Origin: Cladocopium goreaui
Lineage: Eukaryota > Sar > Dinophyceae > Suessiales > Symbiodiniaceae
Length of the DNA stretch: 64,000 bases
Direction of reading: 5' to 3'
Assembly: GCA_947184155.2 (NCBI GenBank)
Contig: CAMXCT020001088.1
Location: forward strand, 1-64,000
Both the position numbers and the translations under genes were made by a program. Under the pieces are notes generated by a model that worked only from the letters and a program-made list of their open reading frames with translations, was not told the origin of the DNA and did not search any database. This document shows positions 30,189 to 40,260 of this stretch, piece by piece. The first letter of the stretch is position 1. Each line of letters begins with the position of its first letter.

Positions 30189-31649
30189 GTTCGCCTGCCC
30201 TGGGATTGGGATCATGTCAATCAAGACCTGTCGCAAATCCTGTTCCGTAGCAAGGGGGTCGTCTCTTACATCTCTGCCATTACATGGCACCATATGTAGA
30301 TCAGAGCATCCCTTGCCAGCAGCCTGGAGAAGCGAACTTAGGGTGCGTTTGCAATGATCAGGGAGATCAAAGCTAACCCATGAGAGCACTCGTAAGAGCC
30401 CCTCACATCGTATCCCATGCGGTATGACCTCCGGGGTCGTAATCTGGAGATAATCAATATGATGGGTGCCTTCTTCAATTGGTGTAAACAATAGGTGGCC
30501 ATATGCATGTCGTGCTCGGCCACTCCAGGATGGCTGCCCGTCGATGAGGACGACATTATAGCTAAAGTCTGTGAGGGTGTCAGGGTGCCACACGCAGAGT
30601 CGGTCCTCAAGACAATGCAGAAGCATCACTCTTCGTTCTCCAGTTGTCAGCCTCAGCATTTCGGGCGGAGATGCAATTGCTGCTACCTTAGTGGTACCTG
30701 GGAAGCAATCGAATTCATTGAGCACTTTATGGATTGCCAATCCAGTGTACGATCCCGCCGAGAAGCCAAGTACATCGATGTCCCTTATTCCGTCTGGGAT
30801 GGATGCTGTCACATAGCGAGGAAAACAGGCTCGCAAAAACAGCAACTTGCCCTGTGGATGATAACACCTGAAGATTTGACGAACTGCAGTGACCCATGTG
30901 GGATGGGGAGGCCTTGCATGCGCTGGCCGGATGGTCGCCGCAGTCAGTAGCCGTATAGCACGGGTGATCAAAAGCTTTAGATTGGCAAATCTATCCGGCA
31001 AAAAGCCCATCAATGCACTCCATCCCAGGGCAGTGGAGAAAAGCTGGTAGATTGCGTACTCATGCGTAGTTTTAGTCAGCCCGAGTTGAGTGATGCGCTG
31101 CTCCCAATCATCTGTCATCGCCAGCGAGGGGCCATACACTTTCATTTGCGCATGATTCTGAAAGAAAATGTCGTACTCATGGTCAGGGCTTAACAAACCG
31201 CCACCCAATCCACTGCAGTGCACTGTGAGGGGTCGATCCGGCATGGGAGAGTCCTCTTGCCACAGACTATTCATCGAGAGAACCCATTGTGCCCATTTCT
31301 TCGGTCGATCAACCAGGGCTTGCGGAGCTTGCGAAACGTTGGCTGCATCCCCCGTATAGATCCGCTGGGAACACTGCACGAGATCGAATACTTCTCCTTT
31401 CACTTCTGTTGTCCACTCCTCTGGTGCGCGAAAGACAGTTGCGAGGCCAAATGTGAGTTCAGCGGCCTGTGCAAGAGCCCGGCACTGAGTTCCAATTGCA
31501 GGTCTTCGTTCCCACAAGCCAAGCAGCGCCACTTGTTGCTGATACGAGAGCGGGGACGGTGGGATCTTTGCATGGACACGCAGGCTTCTCAAAGCCACGG
31601 CGTCCACCCGACCTGTCGCCCAGAGGCGAGGGCTGCAGCTGTTGACCAC
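30189..31649 (-). pseudogene. Minus-strand helicase-linked family gene, first segment, with a GxSxG serine-hydrolase-like motif
   Basis: About 487 codons from a GTG at 31649 (no ATG found; the true start may be upstream or destroyed by the neighbouring LINE fragment) to the copia insertion point at 30189. The apparent stop at 30129 lies in the LTR. Around residue 297 it has VLGFSAGSYTG, a GxSxG nucleophile elbow after a hydrophobic strand, then TKVAAIASPP, LLHCLEDRLCVWHPD and RHAYGHLLF, which could supply the acid and histidine of an alpha/beta hydrolase. The catalytic role is a guess. It continues in frame at 21104. In the plus-strand copy this part is missing through 5' truncation. Confidence 0.65.
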
Positions 31650-31658
31650 GCTGCGCCC

Positions 31659-32553
31659 ATGAACACTGACAGCTTACAGCTCCCTGACTTGACTGCTATC
31701 CAGGCGGCCAGCGTTGCAACTTTGCGACATATTCCCAGCGCTGCCACCTTGGACACCGCGGTTGCCAGCACGCCCAGAAGTTAGACCAGCCAGGATGGAA
31801 TGAGCAGCTGGGCGCACGCCACAGTGACTGGCCGAGCCACTCTTCTCTCGGAAGCATCTATCGGCGGGCGCGCATTCTTGAATGTCGTGCCTGCTGGCCG
31901 CACGCGTATGGAACCGGCTGTCTTCATTTGTGAACTTCGAGTGCGCCTTCGCATACCCGACGCTTGGTGCCCCTTGTGCAATGCAGTACTCCATCACCAT
32001 ACCCACCACGCTGGAATGTGTGTGGCTGGAGGCGAACACATTCAGCGACACCATGCGGTGCGGGAGTTGGTTCACAGCTGGGCGCACCGGGCCGGGCTTC
32101 GCTCTGAACGCGAGAAGGCTGGCTTGCTCCTGCCCAGCAACCCGGAAGAAACCGGACAAGCCAATCGAAGGCCAGCCGATCTGTACCTGCCCGCCTCTGC
32201 CGGGTCTCCTGTTGCCTTAGATTTCGCCATCGCCACTGCGACAGGAGACCTTGGCTCAGGCGAGTCGGCACACTGGGGCTGCAGCCGCTGCTTATGCTCA
32301 GCACAAAGAACTCCACTCGGACACCGCTCAAGCGTGCGCGGCAGGGGTCAAGTTCATGCCCATGGTGGCTGAATGCACTGGCGCATGGGCGCCAGAGGCC
32401 CTGAAGGTGCTGAAGCATGTTGCCCATGCGGCGGCTCTGCAATCGGGTGAGGAGCCCGCAGTCTGCTATGATCTCCTCCTGCAGGAGCTGGCTGTTGCGA
32501 TCCGCACTTTCCGGGCGCGGGCCTCTCTTCGCCGTCGGTTCCAAGCTCTGTGA
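31659..32553 (+). pseudogene. 3' fragment of a LINE reverse-transcriptase ORF
   Basis: No RT core remains. The reading WCPLCNAVLHHHTHHAGMC is a C-x2-C...H...H/C finger, followed by RRHHAVRELVHSWAHRAGL, EKAGLLLP, RRPADLYLPA and ALDFAIATA, then in another frame YAQHKELHSDTAQACA, KFMPMVAECTGAW and LLQELAVAIRTF. I recognise this order as the conserved C-terminus downstream of RT in many LINEs of algae and dinoflagellates. A one-base shift lies near 32245, and stop codons break the frame near 31782. The 5' part is truncated, as usual for LINE insertions. Confidence 0.7.
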
Positions 32554-33006
32554 CCGACTCGGCCGTGTCCTGCACCGAGCGGTACCTTCGTGACATTCTT
32601 TGAGCCAGTGCGCTGCGGGGGCCAGTTAGGTTTTCTGTTTTCTGCTGAGCGTATAGCAGGACGACGCTACCATGGCGCTCGTTTCTTCTTCTTTATTTGT
32701 TTGGTGGTACTGATTCATGCAGCTCCCCTTTAGACACCTTTTGCTGCCATGTGCTCCCCTCCTTTTCCTTTGGGGTCACTGCACAGGCTTATGTAGAGTA
32801 GCATCGGTGAACGATGCTTTCATTGTTGTGTTGATAGATGATAGATGTTTCCTGACATTGTTGGGGGGTGGTTTGTGAAGAGTCCTGGAGAATGCAGTTC
32901 CAGAGTGGTCTCGACCTGAATCATTTTGGCTGCGCAGGGGCCGTTGGCCCTATGACAGGGGATGTGAAGACCCCAGGCAAAAGGCATAGAGAGAGCCGTT
33001 TGCATC
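32554..33006 (+). other. No gene recognised
   Basis: Presumed 3' untranslated end of the LINE fragment and the left junction of the decayed copia element. No LTR, PBS or poly(A) was found. Confidence 0.5.
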
Positions 33007-34378
33007 ATGAAAGAAGGGATCTATGCCAACTGGTTGGCACTTGAACGCCATTGGAATGCCAGGATTGCGTTGGAATCCCCCCTTTTGGGATATCTGGTGG
33101 GACATGTCTATAGGACGTACAACGCATACTGTGAGGGAAAGGCTGGGAGCACCCCCTTAGAACGTTTGAGAGAGAAACGGGGAGGTCAAGCACCTAGGTC
33201 TTATCCTTTTGGGGCAGTTGGAGTTTTGAAACCAATTCATCCTTCAAAATGGCCTGGTCAGCGTTTGGTGTTGTGCCATTTCCTCGGCATGAGGTATGTG
33301 ACTGGTGGAGGTTGTTTGGGATACCCGTTTTCTGTTGATGCTGAAGGGTATCGTGAGGTGATCAAGGGTCACTCTTTCAAACTGAAGGAGCCTCTCCAGT
33401 ATGATGTTGAATCTCTTTTTCCTCTTTTGGCAAGCGTCAGGCCACAGGACTTCCCAGAACTACGTCTTGAGGCACCACAGGCAGAACAGGCCTTACCACC
33501 ACCTGAGTTTTCACCAGAGTTGGTGGACCCACCGGTTTTTCCAAAGGAAAAGGTTTCACCACCGCCCATTGCAGATGGAGCTGATGGCATGGATGTAGAT
33601 GCAGGTGAGGTAGGTGAAGGTCCTGAGCCCATGACGATCGACAGGGTCGATGAGGGTTCAGAAGGGGAAGAATCTGAAGAGGAAGAAGGGGATCAGTGGT
33701 TGAACAACCTTATTCTTCAAACACAGGCCGATGTGCGGAACACTTTTTGTTTGAAAGAGTCTGGTTGTGTTTTGCCCTGCTGGTGAGGGAAATGGTGATT
33801 TCGTTGTGGAGGATTTTGGAGGTCAAAAGGTTCGAGTCGACATCCCTGAGAGTTCTTTTGACGAGCTCACTGGAGCTGCATTGGACTTTGAACAGGTGAA
33901 GCAGGGAATGAAGACTGAGGTACAGCAGCTTGAGAGACTGAAAGTCGGGCGCTGCCTTGTCGAACGTGAAGGCCGACAACTTGCTAAGGAGAAGCAGGTT
34001 ATGGTCTTGACCTCACGTTGGGTACTCACCCAAAAGACCTCAGAAATCGCTTGGTGTCGCATTGTAGTGCGAGACTTCGCCACGGGAGGGGCCTCAGCCC
34101 TTAACTCGGGGATCTACGCGCCAACGTCGTCTTTGGACGACTTCGGTGTGACTTGCAGTTTCTGAAGGACCTTAGTTTGCTGACTGCTGATGTCTCTGTG
34201 GCGTTCATGAATGCGCCAGTGGAGCCTGACGCTTGTGACTTAGTGTTACTTCCAGCGAACATTACTATCAATGGATGCAGAGTGATTGCTTGGCTCGGGA
34301 AAGCCATGACTGGGCTCAGACGAGCGCCATTGTTATGGTTTCTCGAATTGCAGCGAGTGGTGTACACCATGGGAGGTA
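33007..34378 (+). pseudogene. Decayed copia element: integrase C-terminus and partial RT
   Basis: Three frames with shifts near 33770 and 34155. First: LVGHVYRTYNAYCEG...TPLERLREKR, the integrase tail, and an acidic linker. Second: LERLKVGRCLVE, LTSRWVLTQKTSEIAWCRIVVRDFA, IYAPTSSLDDF, the start of RT. Third: LLTADVSVAFMNAPVE (RT motif A), IAWLGKAMTGLRRAPLLWFLEL. The RT breaks off at about 34378, before the YVDD motif, in an 18-base repeat (ATGCCGGCTGCACC). Gag, protease and the integrase core are absent. Confidence 0.82.
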
Positions 34379-35548
34379 TCAGCGATGCCGGCTGCACCAC
34401 CAATGCCGGCTGCACCAGCAATGCCAGCGACAGCGCGTTCTGTGCCAACAATGGGCACGTCAGCAAGTCAGGCTGCACTCAAAGTTCTAATCAAGGATGA
34501 GCAGGTAGGCCTTCGACTGTTCCAGCTTCTCCTACTGCTCACCACCCAACTGCACGGCCGGACTCAGCCTACGTCCAGGAATGGGGGCTGGGTATGATTA
34601 CCCTTGGACAGTACTTGCATCGCAGGTTGCCAATGCAGTTCCTTCCCGAGTGAGATAGATCCTGCAGTATGAGAGCCAGCTGCTACTCTTTTGTGATGAT
34701 CAGCAGTGGGGGTTGGATGAGCTTTGACTTTGAGCATGAGCCGGTGACTGTGGCTTCTTTTGGATGATGCTCTGAGAGGGCTCGATTAGGAGAATAGGAC
34801 GTTTCACAAGCGGCCTCGAGGTTCACCTAGTTTGGTCTTTTCCAGGGCCACTCCAATAGCCGTGAGTTCAGAGACTTGCAGAAGAGATCCAAAATGGGAT
34901 TGCTGTTGTCTTGTTGTATTTTGTTTTGCAGTGCAAGGGTTTGCACAAGCTGTCCAAGAAACAACAGAAGCTGTCTGTACAGAGCTGCATACAAAAGCCG
35001 TTTTAGTGAAACAATGTCAGGGTTATCCAGTTTGTTTCCAGAAGCTGTTCAACTGTCTTGCAGAAGCCGTTCAATCATACTGCATAAGCTGTTTTTATGT
35101 TTGTAGGTTTATGCCAGTTGAAACAGTTTTGGAATTTCCACTTCTTTTGATGTCAGTTCATGTGATGTTCATTTCACTGTTTTGGGATTGGATGTCAACA
35201 GTTTCCCTTGTAACTAGTTTGATGTCACTTGCATGCAGTTGGACACATGTGGACTCATTGGACTCTTGTTGCAACAGTTTTTACAGTTGTCATGGTTTTG
35301 CAGTTCAACTTGTCGACAGTTTCACTGCTCTGATTTTGGGATGGTCTTGCAATGTTTTGTGCTTGTCCTGAACGCTCTTGTAAGTAACCTGAACTAAGGT
35401 ACAACGATGATCCAATGATGTAGCTGCCAAAAGGGTCTGAGAGATGGCATTGCCATATGAGACACCCTGCAGCTGAGGATCATAACATGTTTGTTTGTTG
35501 CATGTTCTTGGAACTTGGTTTTGAAGTTGTCTTGAACTTGAACTTTAC
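34379..35548 (+). other. Non-coding remains of the decayed copia element
   Basis: Begins with two copies of an 18-base ATGCCGGCTGCACC-type repeat. The longest frame (34832-35371) is Cys/Phe/Val-rich with no recognisable motif and biased composition; I do not support it as a gene. Confidence 0.4.
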
Positions 35549-35950
35549 TTGAACTCTTATGCACTGTTTCTCTTGGGGTTCTGGTTCAAGTGTTGTTGGC
35601 AGTCTATGTGCCTCTCTGTCTTTGTGCGTGCCATGTGGTTGTTCGATGTGCTCGTCCTACTGCTTCTGGTACTGCTTTGTGGTCTTCTCTGGATGGGCTG
35701 GCAGTTCAAGATCTATATAGGGAAGCTCAAAGCTCAGGAAGCCGAATTTGCAGAACTGGAGGGCCGTATCCAGGCCGTGCAATCTGATGCAACTACGTTG
35801 TCAACAAAGAGGAGTTCAAACAGAGTGGAACCAGATGTGCTTTTTGTATGCGGCCTCAAAAGCCGTGTCTTGCACAAGGAAGATTGTCAATACCTTCAAG
35901 GACCTGGAGTTAAAGAACTCCATCTATGCCAGATCTGCTTTCAGCGTTGA
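35549..35950 (+). CDS. C-terminal membrane and Cys-His tail of the decayed copia element
   Basis: 133 residues. Residues about 29-52 (MWLFDVLVLLLLVLLCGLLW) form a strong transmembrane segment, followed by a heptad-like stretch (LKAQEAEFAELEGRIQAVQSD) and a tail HKEDCQYL...LHLCQICF that looks like a small zinc-binding C-terminus. The start is uncertain; it may have been the 3' end of a longer polyprotein. The intact element at 39980 also has a transmembrane segment and coiled coil after RNase H, which supports a shared design. Confidence 0.5.
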   Translation: MNSYALFLLGFWFKCCWQSMCLSVFVRAMWLFDVLVLLLLVLLCGLLWMGWQFKIYIGKLKAQEAEFAELEGRIQAVQSDATTLSTKRSSNRVEPDVLFVCGLKSRVLHKEDCQYLQGPGVKELHLCQICFQR

Positions 35951-36718
35951 TGGCTGTACCTTGGGTGTCTTTTTGGAAAAAGGCTTGCCCAGCGCTCAGC
36001 TACCACTTGCTTTGGGCTGATCACCAAGGGTTCAGAAGACAACACCTCCAAGAAACTTCTTGAGCCTGAAGTTTAGAAGCCAAGGTTTCCAGTTGAAAAA
36101 AAAACGTTTGAGAAGCAGATTTGAAACGCAGTTTCAGTTTGTTTTGGATTGTGTTTGAATGATCCTAGTTTGAGGGGTTTAGGGTTCCCAAGATCACAGG
36201 CCAGAGGCGTGGATACTTGGTACCCTTTTGGGGGTCTATCCCAATACCCGAAAGTCTGGCAGCCAAGATCGTGACCAGAGGAAAGGTCATTGGCACCAGT
36301 TCCCCTTACTTAGATGAGATGAAGATGACAAACGTGAGACAGTTTCAAATACAAAGGTTTCCAAACGACAAACGTTTTCAAACAAAAATTGTGCAGAAGT
36401 TGTGAACTCAGTTTCAAACTTGTGTTACTCAGAAAGATGGGGTATGGTTTGTTGGGTGCTTTTGCTCCGTTGCCACTGCCCTATGATGACTACAAGATGG
36501 AGCCAAAGAGACTCGTTCCTCATAAAACATCCATCTACCTGAGGGCACCTTTAAAACCCAGGACGTTTCGAGTTTTCAGTGCGCTAGTTCCTAGCTTAGT
36601 TGTTGAGCATGGATCTTAGTTGGTGATGTCTGGAACTTAGTTGTGTGGGTTCAGAACTTAGTTGCCTTACAAACGGTATGGTAGTCTATAGGTACTTCGG
36701 TGTACAGCACTACTGTCC
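35951..36718 (+). other. No gene recognised
   Basis: AT- and GT-rich 3' part of the decayed copia element leading to its polypurine tract. Confidence 0.5.
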
Positions 36719-36727
36719 AAAAAGGGG
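36719..36727 (+). promoter_or_regulatory. Polypurine tract and 3' LTR start of the decayed copia element
   Basis: AAAAAGGGG followed by TGTGAAAGTTTGG, the same junction as copia 1 (AAAAAGGGG then TGTGAAAATTTG). The LTR would start at 36728; its far end and the 5' LTR were not found. Confidence 0.6.
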
Positions 36728-37189
36728 TGTGAAAGTTTGGTGAGAGGATGTACAGTGTACTGAACCACCTTGAACCTACTTGAACATCTTTAAACCTATC
36801 TTCGAACAATGCATGTGCATGTGAACAGTTAGGTAACCATTTTAAGTTTGTAGGAACCGATCTGTGAACTATAGAACCAATTTGGAACCAAATGGAACCA
36901 GTTTGTGCATGGAAGAGCTTGGAGATGAATTTTCGTTTGTTTTTGTGGTTTTTGTGTTTTTGGATGTTGTTTGACCCATGTCTTAGGAACTTGATGTTGT
37001 GAACTTATTTGGTAGGAGTTTTGTAGGTTATTTGTGAGCTTGAGCTGAAGACGTTTTATTTGGAGAAGCTGGAAGAACGTTTTTGAAGCTTGAGAACTCT
37101 TTTGAAGTAGTTTGAGAAGTTTGAGAACGTTTGAGTGTCACTGCGTTTTACTCTGCACGACTCTTCTAAGAAGAAGAGTGACTGAGCTG
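36728..37189 (+). other. Probable 3' LTR remnant, no gene
   Basis: Rich in GAAC and TTTGAG repeats. No second copy in the window, so the LTR end cannot be placed. Confidence 0.35.
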
Positions 37190-37199
37190 TCAAACCTGT

Positions 37200-37390
37200 G
37201 TGGTTTGGCTCAAGTCCGAGCTGTGAAAAAGAGCTGCCACGCCGCTCTCGTGTTTTCACACACAACCAGGACGACCCGCAAATCCCCCAGCCAGATTTGC
37301 GTTTCGCCGCGCAAGAAACAGCACAGCAACAGCAAACCGGGGCCAGAGCCCAACCAAACAACCACACAAAAGCCACCTAGGCGAAGAGGG
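37200..37390 (-). mobile_element. SINE-like retroposon fragment
   Basis: The minus strand has GTTGGGCTCTGGCCCCGG followed by GGCGAAACGCAAATCTGG...GATTTGCGGGTC. The second block (37273-37308) is identical over 36 bases to 11066-11101; the first matches GTTGGGCTCCGGCCCCG at 39136. No poly(A) tail visible. Confidence 0.45.
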
Positions 37391-38055
37391 AAACAATTCC
37401 CTCTATACCTTGAAAGAAATGCATAAACGAATTGGTACACCTTCCACTAAAAATAAAAACGAATTCCGGACTGCGAGATGAGGCAGCACCTTTGAAGTAA
37501 ATGAAAGGTGAAAAGGTCTGTACACGGCCAATATACTCTCTCAGAGTCCACTCAGATGTGCTTCTTCAAGTCTTCAACCCTCATGTTTCGTAGCAATCCA
37601 AGAAGACGAAAGCTCGTAAACAAGCGGCTCAGTGCATAACGCCACATCATCCATTCCGAATGCCAAATGGCTCGTAGGCATAAGGGTCAGTGCATAGCGC
37701 TACATGCAACTTCTAGGAATCTAGAGGTGACTCCCCTCCCACCAGCGAGGGGGGCAAGACCAAATACAGGCCGTACAAAATGGTGGAAGTCCAAATAAAG
37801 GAGCCGAGGCATTGACGAGATGCCAAGGCCGTACAAGACGGTACATCGCACAGCAGTGAGTATGTACATCGCAACTGGTCACGATGGCTGCCAGGTAGTG
37901 TCCAAACTTGTGTTCATAAGTGGGCTGTAGACGCCATGGGCTCACGCAGATGACAAATCGTCCATGAACGAAGCGGCAGGCTTCTCCCATTGACAGATTT
38001 CAGGCAAGTGCTCTTTGATTCGCCCCTCTTAGTTTCTCTTGTTGCTTGGTCTGCC
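37391..38055. other. No gene recognised
   Basis: Contains an imperfect direct repeat (GGCTCAGTGCATAACGCCACAT near 37630 and GGTCAGTGCATAGCGCTACAT near 37687). No sustained coding sense. Confidence 0.4.
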
Positions 38056-38423
38056 ATGGGTAAGTCTTCCTGCTAATTAGTTTATGTTACCAAGGTCCCT
38101 CTTTTTCAGATTACCGCTGCTGCCTGGGGACGGGTGCAACTGGTTGGGCGTGCTGTAGTAGCCGGTGCGTGCTATGGCCCGACAGGGAACTTGCAGTGCT
38201 CGGCCCTGTGGTGCCTTGGACTGTCGGAGCCCCTCGGTGCGACCGTGGAGCAGCAAAGTCTGCGAACATGGCGTCCGTGTGTCTTTGCTGTGACCAGTGT
38301 TCAATCAGCCAGCCGCACTACCTCACCGATGCCTGCCCTCTCGAATGGTATGAATTCATTTCTTCTCTGTGCCAACCGGTCCAAGGTGCTTACATTTTCT
38401 TGACGCGAAGATCGTCAGGATGA
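38056..38423 (+). CDS. Possible small spliced gene, 105 residues, unknown function
   Basis: A textbook 50-base intron is visible: GTAAGT at 38060, CTAAT branch-like sequence, TCTTTTTCAG ending at 38109. Joining ATGG to ATTACC opens MDYRCCLGTG... for 105 residues to a TGA at 38421. It is Cys-rich (CLCCDQC). In the same frame beyond the TGA another 90 codons are open to 38696, so the stop may be a mutation or the frame chance. No domain recognised. Confidence 0.35.
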
Positions 38424-38696
38424 TTGGACCCAGCGATCCTTTTCAGCGATTTCAGCTTTTCATGGACAAACAGTGACCATGCTGGCGCTTGTGGTAGCTT
38501 CGATCAGCCTGGTACTCCTTGTGACAGCGCCTACGATGAATGCGTACTGCAATTACCTCGTCTTTGTCGTCAACAACACGTGCAGTATGCTCTGGAGCAT
38601 ACGGATACGAAGATGTCCGTATTCTTTGACAGCCGGTGCCATTTTCAGTGGTCCCAGGACAGGGAATTATCCCTTTGCCGAACGCAACTGGCATAG

Positions 38697-39127
38697 TGGC
38701 CTCTTTGTGACCATCTGGAACTGGGCTCCGCCCTTTCAAGTAAGACCTCTACAGCAATGCAATGGGCGCCTCTATCGCCCTGTGACTGCACCCATTGCCA
38801 ATCCTTGCATCTCGGTGGCTTTTGACTGCCTCCCCCTGGGAGGCCTGCTGCCCTTGATATTATCCTGATGATCCCAACTTCCAGCCCTGACGGATACCGC
38901 CTATGGCTTTCCCTTGCCATTTGATGCTGACGACTTGCCAAAGAACACCTGAGAGAGGCTGCTGAGAGTGCGAAGATTTTCATTCCCAACATCTTTTGAT
39001 AGCTGTCTGCTAATTCAGTTTTCCGTGCACTTGTTTCACCTAATTATTTGCACCTTTTTGCTGAGAGGAGTATTGTCAGTGATGGGCCCTCGTCGCCCCC
39101 ATCACTGCGAATGGTGGCTGTGATGTT
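38697..39127. other. No gene recognised
   Basis: Short conflicting frames only; ends at the SINE-like element. Confidence 0.4.
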
Positions 39128-39406
39128 TTTGTTGTGTTGGGCTCCGGCCCCGTTTTTTGTGTCTTTTGTGTGGGTTTTTCTGTTTGTTGCTTTGTGCTTT
39201 TGGGTCTGCGTGGGTCGATACGCATTTCTGACCGGGGGAAATGCATTTCTACCCAACGCTTGGATCTGTGTTTGGTTTGTCTTGTTTTGCCACCACCCCG
39301 TGTACAGGCTTTTTGTGAGTTCTTATGATCTCGTTACTACCACGTTTATTTCTCACACAAAGGACCGAGCCTTTGAGCTGAATCGGCCACACTCGAGGAA
39401 AAAAAA
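39128..39406 (+). mobile_element. SINE-like retroposon with 8-A tail
   Basis: Starts near GTTGTGTTGGGCTCCGGCCCCG, has a T/G-rich middle and ends GGACCGAGCC...AATCGGCCACACTCGAGG plus eight A (39399-39406). The tail matches the element ending at 11257 and the head matches the one at 37.3 kb, making a small family. Confidence 0.5.
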
Positions 39407-39979
39407 GGCAACGTGTCAAAGTTGGATTGAACATGTGGAAAATGCATCCATAGCCAGGGTTTCTGGCAGGTTACACCCACTGGATTCTACTGGAAATCAA
39501 CGTGAAATATTTTGCGCCTTTAAGTGCCTCTTACCAGCAGCTATAATTAGGAGTTCTTTCGATGGCGAACCATGAAGTCGTGGCAGGGCAACCGGCTGGA
39601 CTGATCTCCAGGTTCTATTTCAGTTTCAGACGGGTTTTATTTACATGCGCAAAGTTTATTTGTTGCTACAGAATCATTTAGATATTCAGAAATATTACAA
39701 CATGTTGCTGGATATGCATACACAGGTTTCACAGGTTTGCATATGTGCATTGTTGACCCATTACATAATTTTCATTCAATTTCCTTCATTTTCAACTGCT
39801 GGGGGGGCCATCGATGTGGGTAGCGGCAGAATTCGGGGCCGTCTGCGCCCTACTGTGGATGGAATTGTTGACACAGAGGTGTCACATGATGCAAGATGGT
39901 CATGCGCCATGGTGCGCAATGGATGACTCACCTGGTTGAAAGGAAAAATTCCGGGAAGCTCTGGCTTTTGTTTCCAAAT
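39407..39979. other. No gene recognised
   Basis: Flank of copia 2; short frames only. Confidence 0.5.
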
Positions 39980-40156
39980 TGAATGGAATTTCACTCCAGG
40001 ACATATCCATTTGTTTGCAGTACATGTGCAGTTCAATTTGGATTTAGTTGCAGACATGTCGAACCTTACATGTCAGTTTAGCTACAGTTGCATGTGCAAT
40101 ACATGGATGTTGCCGTAGGCGTTTTTGTGCGAGGATCAAAAGGGCGCTGCCAATCA
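39980..40156 (+). repeat. 5' LTR of copia 2
   Basis: 177 bases, unusually short for copia, TG...CA ends; matches 46858-47034 except about two substitutions. Confidence 0.93.
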
Positions 40157-40168
40157 TGGTAGCGGAGC
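40157..40168 (+). promoter_or_regulatory. Primer binding site of copia 2
   Basis: TGGTAGCGGAGC, identical to the site of copia 1, directly after the LTR. Confidence 0.78.
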
Positions 40169-40260
40169 CCTAAAGGTCAAAAGGACCTAGGGCATCCACG
40201 GGACCGTTCAGACTTGGCTCGTTAGCCAGTCTTTGCTTGGCTCTTTAGCCACCTGTTGCC

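Noticed and set aside
31218-31784. 188-codon plus-strand ORF
   Set aside because: Mostly antisense to the hydrolase-like minus gene; only its end touches the LINE fragment.
34832-35371. 179-codon Cys/Val/Phe-rich ORF
   Set aside because: Biased composition, no motif, lies in decayed element DNA.
37201-37213. TTTGGCTCAAG, resembling the end of the dinoflagellate spliced leader
   Set aside because: Only 11 bases match and no retrotransposed gene follows; similar partial matches at 53150 and 62596 suggest chance.
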